Below are positions 11,575-23,976 of a DNA stretch of 64,000 nucleotides, piece after piece; positions within the stretch are counted from its first letter, which is position 1; each line of letters begins with the position of its first letter. Both the position numbers and the translations under genes were made by a program. Under the pieces are notes generated by a model that had not been told where the DNA came from, did not search any database, and was given only the letters and a program-made list of their open reading frames with translations. The DNA comes from Abelmoschus esculentus (taxonomy: Eukaryota > Streptophyta > Magnoliopsida > Malvales > Malvaceae), in NCBI GenBank assembly GCA_035048815.1, contig JAUCBN010000043.1, forward strand, positions 12,899,001-12,963,000, written 5' to 3'.

Positions 11575-12889
11575 AATATATACACATATACATACATATA
11601 CAGTGCTTGGAAGCTTGTATTCTTTGCCTTCTTCGGTTCTTCCCTTCTTTTCCTCTTTCTATCAAACAGAAAAGCTGCCATTTTTTCTGCAAGTTGAAGC
11701 TTTTGAGCTCAGGGATTAATGGGTGGTTAAGTTGATCTTTGTTTCTTGGATCCATTTCTGAGGTAAAAGAAAACTAAAAGTTCAGCTTTTTACTTATTCT
11801 ATGCATAAAAGTTTGAAACTTTCTTCTTTATTTCTTCTTTATTCCAAGTTTAATTCTGACAGTCTTTGCTTAAATAGCAATGAATTCCCAGTTTTTGTGC
11901 TAAAAGATTGGTTGATTGATTCATCTTTCTGGTTAACTGTTTCATTTTCTTTTGATTCAAATGTTTTGCTTGTGTTCTGTACTAAAATTGTTTCATACCC
12001 TTTGATGCTGATGTAATTATGATTCATAAACATAGAAAAGAGAAAGGATTATGAATTTTGATTATGACTGTTAGCTAATTAATTACTGTTTAATTTGCAT
12101 TTGTTTTGTTTTTATGTCAGATATAGACACCAAATGTAAGAAAAGACAAGGGAAAGCATATGTTCTTGTTGATAACTTTCACTAATTGATTTGATGAAGT
12201 TATGATTCCAATCCAATTCTATGATGTTTTGTTCCTCATGATTGAAAAAAGGGTTGTTTTTTCCTCTGGAAATTCTCATTTTGTTGCTAAATTTGATTGC
12301 CCCTAGATTTTAGCTAATTTTGGCTAAATTAGAAGTTCTTTTTGATGTCTTAGTTAAGACAATGAGAATTTATGTGTCTGGTTATACAAGGGAATCACTT
12401 ACTTTGGATGTCATACATACATACATACATACATACATACATTGTCCAGGATCTTTAACAGCAGCTAGCTTTCCTGGGATGCTTGGAAGGTTTCAGAATG
12501 TATGTATGTGTATGTGTATGTATATGTATGTGCATAACATGTATACTTTCTCTGTATATTTTCTCAATGTCTGAATTAGTTCATATACAGCTTTCAAGCT
12601 TAGAACTGAATGCTCTCCATATGATTCCGTTTTATGTTTTACATGGAGATGGAGTTGTTATCGAGACCGAATTTCGCTATGTTTACATCGGATTTTCTTT
12701 AGTACACGAGTTATAGCTTTGTCGCGGTTTTGGTGTGTTGTGTTTGTTTGGTTTCTTTGGTTTCACCTTGATGTAATCCTTCATCTTATTCTACAGATTT
12801 CTGGTGAAGTTCAAATCTGATTAATTTGAGGCTTATATAGTTTTCGAGGCTGAAAATGGCAGCAAGGTGTGCTTGTCATTAGGCTATAT
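11575..12889 (+). promoter_or_regulatory. Promoter, 5'UTR and 5'UTR intron of the DUF3527 gene
   Basis: A TATA-like ATATATACAC lies near 11576, followed by a pyrimidine-rich leader. A likely leader intron runs from GT at 11763 to AG at 12796. It contains a CATA microsatellite (about 12412-12441) and a TATG/TGTATG run (about 12499-12533). The second leader exon is 12797-12889. A long 5'UTR intron is common in plant regulatory genes; its use here is inferred from splice motifs only. Confidence 0.5.
12856..12882 (+). CDS. Upstream ORF (8 codons) in the DUF3527 leader
   Basis: ATG GCA GCA AGG TGT GCT TGT CAT TAG encodes MAARCACH and ends 7 nt before the ATG at 12890. It lies inside the predicted second leader exon, so it would be read before the main frame if transcription starts upstream. 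Translation is not shown. Confidence 0.35.
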   Translation: MAARCACH

Positions 12890-14908
12890 ATGTTTAATCC
12901 GAGACCGAAGATGGACGACACATTTGGTAGTGGTCGGAAAGAGGAGCAAGGGAAAGATGAATGGCTGCAAAACTTGGAAGAAAACAGGGTTATCTTGGGA
13001 GATAATGGAACGGATTACTCCGGATTTAGATCGGAAAAGGTGTCAAGAAGTGCAAGTCTACAGCATGCTCTGATAGTAACTGATGGTAAACGGTTACAAG
13101 CTGGAAAAAGTCTTTTAACGGATTCGTTTCTTCCGATTGTTCTTAGCTTAGGCAATATGGTTCCAAGGCATGTGGTTACTCTAGACGAGAAATACCTTCG
13201 ACGTTGCCTGGAATTGATTCGTATCGACGCATCGAAAGCAGCTGAATACAACATATCTGTGAACTTCAGCTCTGTAAAACTGGGGATTTTATCTAATGGA
13301 TTGAATTCAGCTAAAATTGGGGATGAACATACTTGTGAATTCGGAAATTTTGTTTTCGACTGTCCACCTGCAGCTGGAACCGGTGGAGTAGTCATACAGG
13401 TCATAAGTTCAAAAAGGGGCAGCCAAAGTATGGCTAATATACTGAAGAGTCCATTGTTACGGAAATTTGGTGCATCGGATGTCAATCCTAGTTCGAATGA
13501 TGTTAAAAGATCGATAAGTCATGACTTCATGAGCTCTCCTGCTGGTTCTGGTATCTATTCCTCGCATATGCTAGGAAGTGAAACGCCAATATCCGGAAAT
13601 CGTAAATTCGGATCCAAGACCGTGCATAAACGGCTTGTTTCCATGTCGAGTACAAACTCAACATGCTCCGATCAGTCCTTTTCTTGTACTTCAACGACAA
13701 TTTATCGGGGAATGCTTCAATGCAGATGGAAGGGAGGGGATCCGTATTTTGTTTTCTCCTTGGATAATCAGCGGAAGGTGTATGTAGCCAGTTTGTCAAA
13801 GGAAGGATCAGCTCGGGTTAGGGGTCCGGATTGTATGTACTTGTTCCATTCAAGCAAGGGTAGTCACAAGGAACATGGGATTTCTGATGATGAGTCGAAC
13901 CTTGTCGGTAAGATGACGGTATCGAATTCTTTCTCGATCTGTCCTCATGGTTCTAAAGTCAAGGAGACGGAGTTCGTTCTGTTTAGTGGCATCGAAACTT
14001 TTAATCCGGAGATGCAAACTTCAAGCCATAACCATAGGAAGAATAAGGGTCTACCGAGAAAGGTGGTGGAAGTGTTCAAGAGCAGTCACTCATCTAAGCC
14101 GAGATTTCAGTCTAGTTCCATAATGGAGGATTCCTCTTGGAGTCCATGCCAAGAGACAGTCACCAATTCTGTTTCACCCGATACGACGAATCACTTAGAG
14201 GAAGAACTTCCACCGAATCTCGAATTAACTGCTATAGTTGTGAGGAACCATTTGCCTAAGAATCCACTGCCTGACGTCGGGGGTTGGGGCTTAAACTTTC
14301 TCCGAAAAACGGGCGTTAAGCTACATGTTGAAACTACAGAAGCCTCAGTCCCATGTGCTTGTTCTCCGAATGCTGGTGATTGCTCAACAAGCATGGATAT
14401 CCTAGTTCCAGCAGGTATTCACGGTGGTCCAAGGACCCGAAATGGTGGCCCCTCTAGTCTTATCGACAGATGGAGATCCGGTGGACAATGTGACTGCAGC
14501 GGCTGGGACTTGGGCTGTCCATTGACTGTACTTAAAGCCAGAGCAAGTCAAGTACAAGGTTTGTCTTCAACAGATACGTCCGATGCATGCAAGCTATTCG
14601 ATTTTTTCGTGCAGGTATACAAGTCTCTAACTACGATTTAGCCTCACTTGAAATGTTAAAAAATGTCGAACAACAACCGATAATATAACCGGAATAATCA
14701 TCTCGATAACCATTGCCTCGACTTCAACATTTTTCAGGGCTCGAAGCTCGGTTCTCCGATGTTGAGGATATCAAATGCTGAGGATGGCCTGTATTTCATT
14801 CATTTTCAATCAACACTCTCAGCCCTGCAATCTTTCTCAATTGCAGTGGCATACATTCATTCTCAAAGTCCCAATTTCCGGCCGAAAAGTATAAAGCCGT
14901 CGAGGTAG
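12890..14908 (+). CDS. DUF3527 family protein
   Basis: Exon 1 is 12890-14614 and exon 2 is 14738-14908 (TAG), joined at CAG/GTATAC and TTTTTCAG/GGC, giving 631 residues. The first ATG in frame encodes MFNPRPKMDD; a second ATG seven codons later (12911) is an alternative start. The N-terminal half is serine-rich and polar. Residues about 440-575 carry the conserved block with LTAIVVRNHLP, GGWGLNFL and a Cys-rich GGQCDCSGWDLGCPL segment. The exon 2 tail (LYFIHFQSTLSALQSFSIAV) completes the domain. DUF3527 proteins are plant-specific and of unknown biochemical role. No signal peptide or membrane segment is apparent. The neighbouring gene order suggests the At2g33360 orthologue, from memory. Confidence 0.88.
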
Positions 14909-15109
14909 CAAGATCCGGGCCGGAAGTTTATGTTAGTCGGACAACTCCTCACCATTCCATGACAGTTTGTAAGTTTGAAATGTTAGGTATTTATACATGA
15001 ACCGAGATTGATATCTCTTCTATAGGTTGTTTATAATAGAATTGGTAATTCTAGCTTTTGTAATAACCAAAGATGTTGTAACATGTATGCATTTTGATTG
15101 AATATATAA

Positions 15110-15790
15110 GTTTTAGATTTGGGTTGATTGATTCAAATCGAATTCAACTCGACACTAACAAGTTGAATTAAGTAAAGTTTAGCTCGATTCGATAAGTTCG
15201 CAAACATTTGTTAGTTTTTTAAAATTATTTTTTAATAATTATTTTAAAATTATTTTTTAAAAAACAAATCTAAATAATAATTTATTAATTTGCAGGTTGA
15301 CACTTTAGAATTTAATATTAAGTTCTATATAATATTATTAAATTTTACTTTTACTTAAAAAGTTAGGTAAATTTTTAGTGAGTTTAACTAGTAATGAGTC
15401 GAGTTGAGAAAAAAATTTTAACGAGTACGAGTCGAGCATAATTTTAATGAGCTTAAGGAACAACAAGTTGAGTTGAATAACACAATTTTTTAACGGACAT
15501 AAATCGAGTATTGTTTTACTCACGATCGATTCGCTCAATAAACAGCTTTAACTCATACTAGTTTAACTTGGTTAAATGGGTTGACTCAGTTAAATGGATC
15601 GGTCTGATCGATCAAATTTGGGTCAGACTTGGACCAGGTGGGTTGGATACGGGTCATAATAAACCGGCCCACTTAAATAATTAAGCAAACCGGGTTGACT
15701 TGATTCAGGGGCTTTGACCAATTTTGATTGGGTTGACTCGGTTCGGCCAGTTTGAACCCAGCTCACTTACCTCCATTAAAACTCACCGGC
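15110..15790. other. Intergenic, TCGAGT-word hAT-like remnant
   Basis: Sequence after the DUF3527 3'UTR repeats words such as GAGTCGAGTTGAG and CTCGATTCGATAAG, which also occur in the hAT-like segments at 24411 and 28665. No clean terminal repeats were found. From 15545, GGGTTGACTCGGTT-type words continue. No gene seen. Confidence 0.4.
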
Positions 15791-16719
15791 CGTTCACTAG
15801 AAACATCGCCGGAGACTGTAACTGCAGAGGGTAGGGAAAGTTTGGGTTTTGTCTTGATAATCGATTTGTAAGGGGAAGGAAAACAGTTGGTTTATGGGTG
15901 TGATAACCCACGTGTGTTTGTCTTGTTCTGTCTGAAATAATGGGAGGTGGGGGGAATGTTTGGTCGGCTTACGTTTGGGTGAGGAAGATGATGATGTAAT
16001 TGTAATTTGAGAAAATATATAAATTTTTAAAATTTGAGATTTCACACTTTAGCAAGTAATTATGATTTTTGTGACATATAATTAAGAATTACAAAAAAAA
16101 AATTGTGAACTCTAGCTCTATTGTGATTGTTTTCGGATTTTTAAATCATGCTACATCATAGTGTATGTATGCGTGAGATTGTGTATGAATAAAGTTATAA
16201 CAGTTTTTCGATTATGAAAGCCTTAAGTCTACTCTCGGATTTGGTAATGATATAGGTGAGGGTTATGAGAAACTCTTCCATTTTAAATGGTGACGATATA
16301 ATTAAGATATATACATTGTGTATGGTATCATTCATGCATTATAATTTGTATTTAAAAAAAAATTACTCTTGAGAAAATATTTACGTAAATTGTGTTTTAT
16401 TCTGTTAAACTACATCTTAAAGACACATTAAATTTTATGACCAACTCTCTTGTAGTTCTCCTTATAAATAATTTTGGACTTTAGAAGCCTTGGTATTCGA
16501 AGAATATCTCAAATTTTAATTTTTTTATTGTACTTTGTTAGACTTATTTTGATATAACTTAAAATAAATTTGAAATGACTAATTTGTAAAAATTTGTAAA
16601 ATTATTTTCTCGAATTAAATTTTCAAAAACTCAATTTAAAGTTACCAAAATGGTTTATAAAATTATTGACTTTTTATTCATATCGAATATACTTTTAAAA
16701 GTCAAACAAAATAGTCAAA
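15791..16719. other. Intergenic, nothing recognised
   Basis: Less AT-rich at 15790-15990, with a short minus-strand open frame that lacks any recognisable domain, then AT-rich sequence. No gene call is supported. Confidence 0.4.
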
Positions 16720-17516
16720 AATGATTTTCAAGGCCAAAGTCTCGAAACCTTGATTAAAGGTTTCGAAACTTTCAAGTTAGAATGATATGTTTTCGAAACC
16801 TTGATAAAGGTTTCGAAACTTTCAACCTGTAACGGCTAGTTTCTTTTAAATTTCTTAAAGGTTTCGAAACCTCTGGTAAAGGTTTCGAAACTTATGTGCA
16901 GGTGAGCATTAAATGCTCGAGTTTAATGACAACCAACGGCTCCAAAGTACTCCCAACGGCTCCAAAGTACTCCCAACGGCTACAAACGGTTAGAATCAAT
17001 TAAGAGCATACAAAAGAGGTCTGAAAACAACATTGGAACAACAAGAAAGCATATCCAAACATTCAAGCATTCAAAGACTCAAGTTTGAGCTTCATTTCCA
17101 ATCTTTCTTGCAAAAACACTAGTGTGTTCTTCATTTGTAATCTTTTACTAGTGTTATTTGGGTGTGTGAGAGAACTTAAATTGTGCAAACATCTACCTTG
17201 TGAGGATTTTCTAGTTTGCTTATTTGTATTCAAATTTGGGGATTGATTCAATAGGCTTTGGGGTATAAGTCTATTGAATTGTGTGAGGTTACTCCTTATC
17301 CTTAAAGGAAAGACAAATTAGTGAATTTGTGGGAAATCCTTAGTGTGGTCACTAAGGTAGTGGATGTAGACTTCATTTGGGAAGTTGAACCACTATAAAT
17401 CACCTTGCAATTTCCTTTCTTTGCAATTAGTGTCCACCGATTTTTTAAAAATCCAATTCACCCCCCCTCTTGACATTTATCGATCGATTGCAACGCTCAT
17501 CATACTTTTTGTATGA
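16720..17516. mobile_element. LTR-retroelement remnant with GGTTTCGAAAC repeats
   Basis: Several AAAGGTTTCGAAAC units (16740-16890), a 20-bp tandem repeat CAACGGCTCCAAAGTACTCC at about 16933-16972, and an end region AATTCACCCCCCCTCTTGAC that resembles the 3' end of plant Copia LTRs. A cognate remnant is at 41160-41990. The borders are not defined. Confidence 0.45.
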
Positions 17517-18376
17517 TATTTTACTTTCAATTTTAACCATTAAAATTATTTTATGATATTTTTATTTGAGACATTATGTATTTGGACTCGAAACGTAATT
17601 ACAATTTACATTAGGTTTTCAGTTCATACTTAAACTTCAATTTTTATATTAAGTTCTTTTATTGAATTTTTTTAGAATTTTATATCTGAATGGACTTATT
17701 TTGTTTGAACCATTTAAAAATAGAGTATTTTAAATCTTATTATTTTTAATCATTTAAATACAAAAATTCTTTATGTTGACCTGTAACACTCTCGGCCTGG
17801 TGTCATATCGGGCCTCCGGCCCAAAATCTGTATTTTAAATTTTTTTCTCAAAAGCCCAATAAGATGAGTCCAAATCCATTTCCATCATAAGATATATAAA
17901 TCTAAATCCATTTAAAACATAAATCGGAGTAAGATAAACTAGCGGAGCTCCAAAATATTATAATATGTTTTAAAATCATTCGACAATTAAATAAAACAGA
18001 GTTACAAACAAATTACACGTATAGGGTCCTACAAGTACAAATGCCCACTATGCCTAATAACAATACTCTGACAACAGATGTCGATGTTGAACCCATCACA
18101 ATGCTCCTCCTCCAAACAGCTTTCCTTAACCTACGCACGAAAACACATTTCAAACGCTGAACTACTAAAGTTCAGTGGGTACTCAACCAACCGGTCCACA
18201 TCAAGCATAGCATAAAATAAGCATAAGCAACATGAATGATGACATGGCATGAGTACGATGGCGCTACCATAACTGCCTAAACACATGATATCACGATGAC
18301 ATATTATCAGCACATAGCATATGCATGACAAGAGAAGACCACACAACATCTCAAGTTCTTAACTCATATTTATATC

Positions 18377-19700
18377 TTGATGGAGGCTCGGAAGTCTTTT
18401 CTTTTTCCACCTTTGTCAGATTGTAATACTTTAGATTATCGAACCCACAGGGACTGTGTCGACTTCACTACCTCTTATAACTGTACTAGAAAAAGTAAAA
18501 GCTCAGGTAATGGTTGAGTTGAGAATTCTAAATTAACTACTAAAGCTAAACTAAGTATAGAAGAAATAAAGATGAATAAAGTGAGGTTAAGTTGAGTGCT
18601 TCGTAAAGGAGAATTCAGTTATGCTACGTATCCACTTATTGCCTCGGCGGATCGCACAAAGGGTTGTCGCAGCTGCCTAGGCGGGGTTATGCCTTGTCGA
18701 CAAATCAACATTCCATAGTTCGACAGAGCATCCTTGTATGTCTTCTTCCTTATCCCTAAGCGAAGAGAATTGTTGAAACCCACGAGTCTTGATGATACCT
18801 CCCGGCGTGAATCAAGGGCGGATAACAACCTCACATGCGTCCTGTTAGTCGTTGAAATCCTGGATAATCGGATTAGTCAATGCCCATGAGCAAAGACCGT
18901 ATTCTTTTGTTTTGTGAGTCTAACTCTCCCGATATTAGACAAATGGATTTTTCTTCACATACTTATCATCTCGAGCTCATATGCAAAGAAAGTAAATGCC
19001 AAGAGAGAATAAACTATGAAATAGGTTTTGCATTAATAAATATCTAGCATAACATAACTATCTTCTCCAACTACTCCACAAACAAACTAAACCTCCGAAG
19101 AAGTTTAGAACATAATGTAGTTGGTGGCTAAAGGTATTGTCTAGGGTAAAAAACTCCTCTCCTAAAACTAAACCTAATATGTGCCTTATATAGGCCAAGC
19201 TCTAGGTTAAAGCTTTCCATGCAAGGAAAGAGTTCTAAAGAAGAAAGAAGTATAATTCCTAATTAAACTTTATTTCCTAAAATATCTCTTCTTTCCCGCA
19301 CGTGACTTTGACCAAGGCTTGACTCCGTAGTTTGGCTCCGTCTTTCTTTCGTTTATTGTCTATTAATATCATCATCTTTTTCTCTTTCTATCGAGCACTG
19401 GTTGTCATCTTCACTCTGCTGCCACGGCCTTAAAAGTGCTGCCTCGATGGGTGCTACATCTACACTTCAGCATCTATCTTCCCAATTGGCCATCTTTATA
19501 TGTAGTTTCTTGTCTAAGAAAGAAAACTATCAAATGCATCTGTTTTATGCCAATTATTAGATGAATTCATGAATTATATGTTTGGATGCTGAAGTATGGA
19601 AAATATGCAGAAATATCTATTAAAGTCCTTGAATCTTGTCCTTTATTAGTAATTATCGAGTGGGAAAATGGTAATAAAAATAGGACTTTTATGCACTCAT

Positions 19701-19701
<1 letters not shown>
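18377..19701. mobile_element. Probable nested LTR insertion
   Basis: The segment begins TGATGGAGG and ends TGCACTCATCA, a TG...CA pair with TGATG/CATCA ends. Its composition differs from the surrounding LTR. Flanks TATCT and TATAC match only in part, perhaps because the adjoining TACATA microsatellite has expanded. No coding region was found. Confidence 0.4.

Positions 19702-19703
<2 letters not shown>

Positions 19704-19772
<69 letters not shown>
19704..19772. repeat. TACATA/CATATA microsatellite
   Basis: About eleven hexanucleotide units of ATACAT, uninterrupted. It creates artificial open frames of alternating Tyr-Thr or Met-Tyr. Confidence 0.95.
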
Positions 19773-20235
19773 TATCGGTGTCCATAACGCCTCATAGTAG
19801 TATAGAAGTAGGAGACCCATCAACACTAAGCAAGGGCCTAGCTGGTCTTCCGCATAATATATTACCGATAACCCATCAGTACTAAGCAAGGTTATCAGTT
19901 TTACCTTTCATATAATTTTACTCTAGTAATCCATCAACACTAAGCAAGGTTACTAGGTTATCTCATAATCATATAATATATACTCTTGGAAATCCATCAG
20001 CACTAAGCAAGGTTCCTAGTACGCCACATGACTCAAATATGTCACACCGAAACCTTAATGGTTCTACATACCGGTTTATATCACTAGACTCCAATTATTA
20101 TCCAATTATCTCTTTAACGGGGTTAGGTGCCTATCTCTTAGTTTAATATTCATTTTAAAGTTTAAACAACTCTTAGGAACTTCTAAGATAGAATTATGAG
20201 ACTTTACCACTTTATCCACAAGAACTTGAGCTAAT

Positions 20236-20475
20236 TTGCCCTGGGGTATCGATACCCCTACTTGGAGTATCGAAACACCAGGTATCGATACCCTCACCAA
20301 GGGGTATCGAAATGACCTGTATTGATACCCTCCCAAAGGGGGTATCGAAACACTTTGACCAACCTCAAAGTCAACAAAAGAGAACCTACCCACTTTAACA
20401 CCGATATCAAATCGGGAAGGTCACTGGACGACTCGGTATCGAAACGCGGACAGGGCGTTTCGATACCCCTGCACG
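20236..20475. repeat. Cluster of GGTATCGATACC-type palindromic words
   Basis: Within the solo LTR at least eight copies of GGTATCGA(T/A)AC variants alternate in orientation. Similar GTTTCGATAC words occur at 41190-41440. Confidence 0.6.
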
Positions 20476-23296
20476 AAAAATGTAGTTTTGCATTTTTAAA
20501 CACTTAGAACTCTATCCAAATTCTATCTATTTAATACCAAATTGATCCTAGACTATAAGAGAACCTTCCTAAACGTGTTTAAACCTTAATAACAGAAGTT
20601 CATCAATAATTTCATGATCCACCATTAAAGACCACCTTAAGCTTAAGCAAACATACCAAACCAATCAACAAACATGCTAATAAGCTTAAAACATGATATG
20701 CATGATGATTAAGAGTTGGAAGGGTACCAACCTTAAGCAAAAACAGCAACAAACTCGTTCTTCTTCCTCTACCTCAAGCTTTCTCCTTCCCCAAGCCTTT
20801 GGAAGACTCTCCAACCTCTTTCTCTACAAGAGAAAGATGAAAAACAGATTAGAAACACCTTAAAGATGATTTTCGGAGCTTCAAACACTAAAAGAACTAA
20901 GATTTAAGCTCCCAAAAAACAAAACCCGAACTCATCCTAAACCCCCCCTTAAACCCCTTCTATTCTCCAAACCAACACTTTCTTACCTTGTTTTATAGAT
21001 CACAACCAGCCCTACAACATCTTCCCTAACATAAAAACGAGATTCCAACAAAAACTCTTAAAGTTTTAACATTTTACCTTTCTTTTCTTGCTTTCAAAAG
21101 ATGAAAAAGTGAAGAGAAAAAAGAGAAAAAATGAGCTCACTCTGCAGGGGGAATTAAAACCCCAAACCCCTATTTCTCCTATTTTGACATTTACCAAAAT
21201 ACTCCTCAGAACAAAACCTAACTTAAAACCTAACACAAACCCAACAATTTAAAAGGCCCAAAAAGGCCCAACTACACAAACCTGGGACACAAAACCGAAG
21301 CTCAACTCTTCGGGTTAACCCGACACTCGGATCCGAATCCGAGTCGTGACATGACCCTTAAAATTCAGTCAAACTCTTCTAGATCAATATTAGGGGTTAC
21401 CCTTTATATTTTCAATGTTTGTCAACATAAAATTTCTTATTCGAAACTTCTTTTTGTTTGCAGACAATACTGACTGTATTGGAAACTGAAAGAAGACAAA
21501 TTTCTTATTCATATTATATATCAAAAGTAGTGATTTACAATCAGATAAGCTTATGTATATATAAGCTTTAAATAACTTAAGTTGTATAACTTTAACTAAT
21601 TTAATAGAATCTTAAATCTTGAATTTTGTTTACCTATACAGGTAACTATACGTAACAACCAAATACTGAACTGTATACCTATACAGATAACTTACACGTA
21701 ACAGACTGGTATCATTGTGAATCCAAAAAGAGAAATTATACCATTTAGTCCAGTTTCTTATACCATTTAACATTAGTTTTTGTAGTTTTTTTTAAAATTT
21801 TATATTTTATTTAATTTATAATCCATCAATCAATGAAAAAAATTAAATAATATTTTCAAGCACTAGGTGAAATTTAAATAACCAAAAATAATTCCAAATG
21901 TTACTAAAAAGTAAAAAAAAAAAATGTAACTACAGATTAAATTATGGTATGTATCTTTAATGTTTTCAACTTAATATTATTATAAATGTCATTATTTACT
22001 ACAATTTACTAACGTTATAAAAAAAATTGGGATGTATTTATCAATTGATTTTTGGTCATTGATTTTATACTATGTAACATCATAATAATGAAAATTTATG
22101 ATAATTATATATAATTTCAATAGTTTAATTTGATTCAATTAAAATATTAAATAAAATTTAAATTTCACAACATATGGTAAAAATAAAGTTTATAAATAAT
22201 CACTAAACTTTGATAATTATTCAATTTGGTAATCAAATTTTTAATTGCTTCGATGTTACACTTAAACTTTTAGTTTTTTTGTTTTTTTTTAATTTGGCTA
22301 TTGAAAGAAATAATAAATTTAGCCATTATTGTTTATAGATTATTTTAATTTAACCTTATTTTAAATTAAAAAAAATTAACCCTTCGCTCTTAAAACTAAA
22401 ATCCAAAACTTTAATACTATGTTAATTAACAAATTAAGGGATTTTCTCTATTTTTTATAATAATTTAACCCTTAATGTTTTGAGTTTAGGTTTCGGTGCT
22501 TGAGTTTAAAGTTAAATTATTTTAATTTAAAATATAATCAAATATAAATAATACGTAAATAATGATGATTAAATTTATTATTTTTCAAAATTTAACTAGA
22601 TTATTTAAATGTAAAATTATGAATGCTTAAATGTATTATTATACAAAATATTTTAACAGTTATATCACCCTTTTAACGGATGTTTAAGAGTTAATGGCTA
22701 TTTCAAAAAAAAAAAGTTAATGGCCAAATTAAAATGGAACTAAAAATTATAATGATAACACTAAAACATTATAAATTTTGTTACCAAATTAAATATTTTA
22801 TATATTTTGAATAATTAAATTTTATAAATTATATATTTAAAAATTATATATAAGTTTTAAAAATATTTTTTTATATTTTTATTAATAATAAATTTTAAAG
22901 GATTATGAATTAAAGTTAAAAAATATATAAAAATATTAATAAATTTTAAATAAGGGATAATCTTTTCGAGATAAAAAGAATAATTTTTTTAGACTTAATA
23001 GTAAAATAATATATCTCTTCACCCTTTAAATTATGAATTTTAAGTTCAATAAATTTTGAGGTATTATGTATTTTATTAAAATGAAAGTTCTATTTTATAA
23101 TTAATAAGAAAAGTAATTTTCTCTTTAAAAAATTATATTAATATAAAGATACTATTAAATTATCTTTTAGAATAATAAAAATTTAATATTAAACATCTAA
23201 AAATTAAATATTTTTAGTTTTTATCTAATAATATCATTCTTTTCTCATATTTAATTTATTTTTTTATTATTTTTAGGCACATGTAGAAAAGTGAGG

Positions 23297-23370
23297 GAGA
23301 GTACGTACGTTTGGATACGTTCGTCTTCTGAAACATTTCATTGGTCCACGTGTAAGTATAGGATTGTTTT
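23297..23370 (+). promoter_or_regulatory. G-box promoter-like module, copy 1
   Basis: GTACGTACGTTTGGATACG is followed by AAACATTTCATTGGTCC and the perfect G-box CACGTG at 23347-23352. The same module recurs at 27617, 29526, 31840 and 32008. A CCAAT element in reverse (ATTGG) sits just before the G-box. Confidence 0.5.
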
Positions 23371-23417
23371 ATTTAGTTTTTATTAAATAACAACAACGTT
23401 GCGGCCAGAGATGTAAC

Positions 23418-23976
23418 TAGGGGTAATAACGAGGCTCGGGCTAAATTCGGAAATAATGTCATTGGGTTCGGCAAATTATAGAATTTTAGGTTTGGGTTTG
23501 ATTCGAAAATAATATTATTATGCTCGGCTCGGGTTCAAAGCTCGTCGGGTTCGGTTTGGGCTCGTCAGGCTCAACTCGACTTAAAATAGACAATTTTATT
23601 TTTTTTTATAAAAGATAAGACCTCGTTAAAAATCATTTTCATAGTTAATACTGAAACTAAATTCAATATTGAGAAAGGAAAGAAATGCCCAATTTATTTT
23701 AGTTAATTTATTTTTAGTGGATTTTTTTTTTTCTTTTATTACTTTTCTTATACTAAAGAAATTATTTTTAGTGTATATGTAGTAAACATATAATATTATT
23801 ATTCCAAGTTTGTTCACGAACTTTTCGAGCGAGCTTGGATAGGCTCCTCTCGGCTCGTTAAGGTCTCGAACCGAACCCGAGCCCGAGACAAATTCACTCG
23901 AGTTGAGCTTTGATCGAGTTTTGACCGAACCGAATCCGAGTAGTTCGCGAACCGATCAGGCTTATTATCACCCCTA
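23418..23976. mobile_element. hAT-type MITE (559 bp) in unit 1
   Basis: Ends TAGGGGTAATAAC and TTATTATCACCCCTA are inverted repeats, with a near-perfect 8-bp duplication GATGTAAC (23410-23417) and GACGTAAC (23977-23984). The interior is rich in CGGGCTCG/GGCTCGG words. The unit 2 copy (27740 to about 28254) has lost its right end. Confidence 0.8.

Larger units (their letters stand above)
17782..21351 (-). mobile_element. Very long solo LTR (3.57 kb) with 5-bp target duplication
   Basis: Starts TGTAACACTCTCGG and ends GTCGTGACA, so both strands begin TGT and end ACA. It is flanked by a perfect 5-bp duplication TGACC (17777-17781 and 21352-21356), the mark of LTR element integration. There is no internal coding region, primer-binding site or second LTR, so it reads as a solo LTR. 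The minus orientation is an inference from the position of the TATA-poor end. It holds a nested element (about 18377-19701), a TACATA microsatellite and clusters of CACTAAGCAAGG and GGTATCGATACC repeats. Its right 318 bp were copied by the downstream tandem duplication. Confidence 0.7.

Noticed and set aside
13015..13485. 156-codon minus-strand frame within the DUF3527 exon
   Set aside because: It lies opposite a well-supported exon and shows no domain or splice context.
15797..16045. 82-codon minus-strand Ser/Pro/Thr-rich frame
   Set aside because: Low complexity and no recognisable family; the surrounding DNA gives no gene structure.
19567..19889. Open frames of repeating Tyr-Thr, Val-Tyr or Met-Tyr on both strands
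   Set aside because: They are produced by the TACATA microsatellite and have no other coding signs.
19704..20475. CRISPR-like array (regularly repeated words)
   Set aside because: The repeats are microsatellite or palindromic LTR words without uniform spacers, in a plant nuclear context.
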